Positions 5,184 to 7,973 of a DNA stretch of 7,973 bases are shown here, piece after piece. The stretch lies in assembly GCA_900557355.1 (NCBI GenBank), contig USSR01000302.1, positions 1-7,973 of the forward strand. The letters run 5' to 3'. The position numbers and the translations under genes are program-made. Every line of letters begins with the position of its first letter. Position 1 is the stretch's first letter. Origin of the DNA: an uncultured Bacteroides sp. (lineage in GTDB: Bacteria; Bacteroidota; Bacteroidia; Bacteroidales; Bacteroidaceae). The notes under the pieces are model-generated. The model saw only the letters and a program-made list of their open reading frames with translations, searched no databases and was not told the DNA's origin.

Positions 5184-7973
5184 TTAAGTCTCCGGCATCA
5201 AGACCACTCCCAACTTCTTTTTGCCGTCCATCTTGACTACCACAGGCTTTTCAAAGCGAACGTGACGGAGATAGTTCGTTTCCTGCACTGCCGGTTGCGC
5301 ATTGAGGAAATCCTGATTATATACTCCATCATTCATAAAGGCGTTGATCGTGAAATACCCTACCCCGAAAGAAGTCAGATTCTGGAAAAAGTGTGTCCCC
5401 TGACTGGGATCTACCCGGTAATTAGTCAGACCGGCTTCCACAATCACACGGGCAGCTGAAATATGAGGCCACTTCACCGGAATACCAAGCCATGCATCAC
5501 TGCTCCCCCAGCGTCCCGGACCAACCAATATATAGTTCTTTCCTTCGTTCAGGAACTGTTGATTGATCTTTTCTATCTCCCAAGCAATCGTCTGATTATT
5601 GGAGGCACTATAATTGTCCGTTTTTACATAAACCACATCATATACCTCATTCATAATGCCGTGTCCCAATGAATTATACGAACGGAGAATCACATTCTCA
5701 TCAGGAATCTCGTTCAAATCCTCGTCCAGCATTTCTTTGCTGTCTACGATAGGACGGATCTGCAACAGATAGAAAGTTCCGGATTTATCATGTTCGCGAC
5801 TTAACGTTGCTGCAAATTCAATTTCAACCGGACGGCGCATCTCCTGTTCACCATATTTCAATACTAACTGCAGAATACGAGCTAACGGAAAAACATCATG
5901 TTGCAGGATATTAGCAAAAGTAATCACCTTACGTCCTCCCGGATATAAACCATCACGAATGATCTGATCGTACGGATCGTAGGTAGAAGCAATATAACGC
6001 AGAGCACCGTCACTTTCTGCCTCTTTGACATGAAGTTTCAGCAAATTAAAACCATCGTCGATAGAAAAATCATGTCCGGCATTTTTCAAATCCAATGCAT
6101 AGAAACGGGTTTGAGTCTCCTTGAGAGCAATTTCCATTTCGCTGGTCTGTAACACCTGATTAGGATGATAAGGAGAAAAACGAAGGGTCATGCCACCGTC
6201 AACAATATATTTTCCTAATCCCAAAGCCAGATTCACCGTTCCCTCTTCTGCCTTTTCATTCCCCAACGGATAATAATTGAGCGAGCGTGCCACACCGGAC
6301 ATGGAAGGATAATAACGGTCACCATACTGATTGCCAACTACTTCCTGTAAGATAACAGCCATTTTCTCCTGATCGATTACATTCGACGTAGCTTGCATAT
6401 ACGCTTTGCTGTCACGGAAATAAACCGAAGCATACACCCCTTTGATGGCATCGGAAAGCATCCGCAACATTTCATAGCGGTCGTCCAGATAAGGAATCAT
6501 GTAAGTGTTGTAAATTCCGGCAAACGGTTGATAGTGAGAATCCTCCAACAAGGAAGAAGACCGAATGGCAATCGGAGACTTCACGACATCGAAGAAAGTG
6601 AAAAAGTCCTCTATCAACCGGTCCGGTAATTTAGCCTTCAGGAAGTATTTCAAAATCGTAGCATCATCCGCATCCGACAGTGCAATCTGATACAAGTTGT
6701 TGGTGTCCATGAACTCATCAAAGACATCCGTACAAAGCACCACTGTTTTAGGAATAGCAATACGCGCATTTTCAAACTCGTCAAACTCCGGATGACGCTT
6801 CACCATATTATCAATAAATGCCAGTCCACGCCCTTTTCCTCCGAGAGAGCCATCCCCGATACGGGCAAAGTTAGAATAACGGTCGAAGCGATCGCGCTTA
6901 AAGACCGCCACAACTCCCTGGTTCTTCATCTTACGATATTTCACAATCGCCTCAAAGATGATTTTACGGTGAGCATCCACATCCTGAAGACTATTCCAGG
7001 TTATCGGTTTCAAAAATTCAGCCACCGGGAACATGGCACGTGAATAAAACCAACGCGACACGTGATTCCTGCTGATATGATATAAGAAAGATTCCGCAGG
7101 TACGGCAAAAAGAATGTTTTGCAGCTCCTTCAAATTCCGGACGCGGGCAATCTCCTCCCCGGTATCCGGATTGCGGAAAATAAAATCACCAAAACCAAAA
7201 TTATCGGAGACGATACGGCGCAAATCAACGTCCATCTTCTTGGAGTTCTTATCGATAAAGCTAGCACCATACTTGACTGCATAAGACGAATTTTCAGATT
7301 CGGAAGACTGAATAATCAAAGGAACAAACGGATCATTCTTACGTATCTCCGCACACAGCTTGATACCTGCCAGACCGTCTTTCTCTCCCCGTTCCACTTT
7401 CGGGAAACGGACGTCAGTGATTACCCCCAATATATTATTCTGATACTTATGATAGATCTCCATCGCCTCCTGATACGTACGTGCCAACACTATTTTAGGA
7501 CGTCCGCGCATACGGAGCGTACGCTGGTGTGCATTCAAGGCTTCGGTAGAGAATTCCTGACTCTGCTTCAACACGAACTTATACAGATTCGGCAAAATGG
7601 AAGAATAGAAACGAATGCCATCTTCCACCAAAAGAATCAGCTGCACACCGACCTCCTGTACATCGTGTTCCAGATTCATCTTGTCCTCTATCAACTTAAT
7701 GATAGACACCAACAGGTCGGTATTACCCAACCAGCAGAACACATATTCGAACGCACTTAAATCTTCATTGATAATCCGTTTGGTAATACCATGGCTAAAA
7801 GGAGTCAGTATGACGATAGGAATATGCTCGTATTTCTCTTTGATGTGACGGCCGATATCGAAACTGTCATTATCCCCCGTGCTCGGCATACAAATCACCA
7901 GGTCGAACGACATATTTTCCAACTGTGACAATGCTTCCTCCTCCGTAGATACCTGCGAGAAACGAGGTGGATA
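5184..7973 (-). CDS. Receiver-receiver-ATP-grasp protein (PPDK/PEP-synthase N-terminal domain type), 5' end outside window
   Basis: 929 residues are visible (residue 1 is the codon at 7973-7971); the frame runs off the right edge and no initiator is present. Residues 1-100 are the C-terminal part of a degenerate receiver: Met29 stands where the acceptor Asp should be and Cys80 near the usual Lys. Residues 111-256 are a second receiver with Glu117-Asp118, acceptor Asp187 (TDVRFP) and Lys242, plus about 25 extra residues in its first helix region. Residues ~375-745 match the nucleotide-binding domain PF01326 of pyruvate phosphate dikinase/PEP synthase, with Lys380 (GGKGRGL), Arg471 (IAIRSSS), Glu717/Glu719 (PVEIEFA) and Gln738 (LLQIRP) at the positions of the known ATP-grasp catalytic residues. 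No phosphohistidine swivel motif or PEP-binding barrel follows; residues 746-929 are a different domain. It is often annotated as pyruvate phosphate dikinase, but it probably cannot run that reaction alone. It is probably cytoplasmic: no signal peptide or membrane segment is visible. Confidence 0.85.
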   Translation of the reverse strand, partial: YPPRFSQVSTEEEALSQLENMSFDLVICMPSTGDNDSFDIGRHIKEKYEHIPIVILTPFSHGITKRIINEDLSAFEYVFCWLGNTDLLVSIIKLIEDKMNLEHDVQEVGVQLILLVEDGIRFYSSILPNLYKFVLKQSQEFSTEALNAHQRTLRMRGRPKIVLARTYQEAMEIYHKYQNNILGVITDVRFPKVERGEKDGLAGIKLCAEIRKNDPFVPLIIQSSESENSSYAVKYGASFIDKNSKKMDVDLRRIVSDNFGFGDFIFRNPDTGEEIARVRNLKELQNILFAVPAESFLYHISRNHVSRWFYSRAMFPVAEFLKPITWNSLQDVDAHRKIIFEAIVKYRKMKNQGVVAVFKRDRFDRYSNFARIGDGSLGGKGRGLAFIDNMVKRHPEFDEFENARIAIPKTVVLCTDVFDEFMDTNNLYQIALSDADDATILKYFLKAKLPDRLIEDFFTFFDVVKSPIAIRSSSLLEDSHYQPFAGIYNTYMIPYLDDRYEMLRMLSDAIKGVYASVYFRDSKAYMQATSNVIDQEKMAVILQEVVGNQYGDRYYPSMSGVARSLNYYPLGNEKAEEGTVNLALGLGKYIVDGGMTLRFSPYHPNQVLQTSEMEIALKETQTRFYALDLKNAGHDFSIDDGFNLLKLHVKEAESDGALRYIASTYDPYDQIIRDGLYPGGRKVITFANILQHDVFPLARILQLVLKYGEQEMRRPVEIEFAATLSREHDKSGTFYLLQIRPIVDSKEMLDEDLNEIPDENVILRSYNSLGHGIMNEVYDVVYVKTDNYSASNNQTIAWEIEKINQQFLNEGKNYILVGPGRWGSSDAWLGIPVKWPHISAARVIVEAGLTNYRVDPSQGTHFFQNLTSFGVGYFTINAFMNDGVYNQDFLNAQPAVQETNYLRHVRFEKPVVVKMDGKKKLGVVLMPET

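Noticed and set aside
7119..7760. 213-residue open frame on the plus strand, antisense to the large gene
   Set aside because: It lies wholly opposite the receiver region of the ATP-grasp protein, whose motifs are unmistakable. The antisense product has no recognisable domain or promoter.
5184..7973. Annotation of the large gene as a functional pyruvate phosphate dikinase or PEP synthase
   Set aside because: Only the ATP-binding N-terminal domain is present. The phosphohistidine and PEP/pyruvate domains needed for that reaction are not found before the stop codon.
1..7973. CRISPR array, transposase, tRNA or phage-type genes
   Set aside because: I saw no regularly spaced repeats, no transposase or integrase motifs, no insertion-sequence terminal repeats and no tRNA cloverleaf in the window.

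Overview
The window looks like Bacteroidales DNA, most likely Bacteroides or a close relative. Three things point there: TAnnTTTG-type -7 promoter elements ahead of several genes with little Shine-Dalgarno sequence; lipoproteins with an acidic stretch just after the lipobox cysteine, including a textbook Cys-Ser-Asp-Asp-Asp-Asp; and domain families that are mainly from this phylum (PCMD, calycin-like, OMP_b-brl). Species cannot be told from the sequence alone.

Layout. Positions 1-352 hold no convincing complete gene. A leftward promoter there probably serves a gene whose ATG lies at the very left edge (4-2). The stretch also has a terminator-like hairpin and a rightward -7 element. Two rightward genes follow with a 24-bp gap: a PCMD lipoprotein (353-1495) and a small outer-membrane beta-barrel protein (1520-2314). 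A bidirectional terminator (2404-2454) separates them from a leftward gene (2484-4052) for a larger three-domain PCMD lipoprotein. After a 263-bp divergent regulatory region comes a rightward AraC-family regulator (4316-5161). Only 22 bp past its stop, a convergent gene (5184-7973, continuing off the right edge) encodes a large protein with two receiver domains fused to a PPDK/PEP-synthase-type ATP-grasp domain.

How the genes may work together. The two PCMD lipoproteins are paralogues that flank the barrel gene. The AraC gene is divergent from the larger one and separated from it by a promoter with a 20-bp-spaced direct repeat. The simplest reading is a small regulated outer-membrane/cell-surface cassette (two lipoproteins, one barrel, one regulator). 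No SusC/SusD pair or glycoside hydrolase is in view, so it is not a classical polysaccharide utilisation locus as far as this window shows. The role of the PCMD family is unproven.

The receiver/ATP-grasp gene appears to be unrelated to the cassette. Its base composition is visibly richer in G+C, and it is probably a core gene. It is nevertheless the most unusual protein here: the ATP-grasp catalytic residues are intact, but the phosphohistidine domain and the PEP/pyruvate barrel that normally accompany this domain are absent, and the first receiver has lost its phospho-acceptor.
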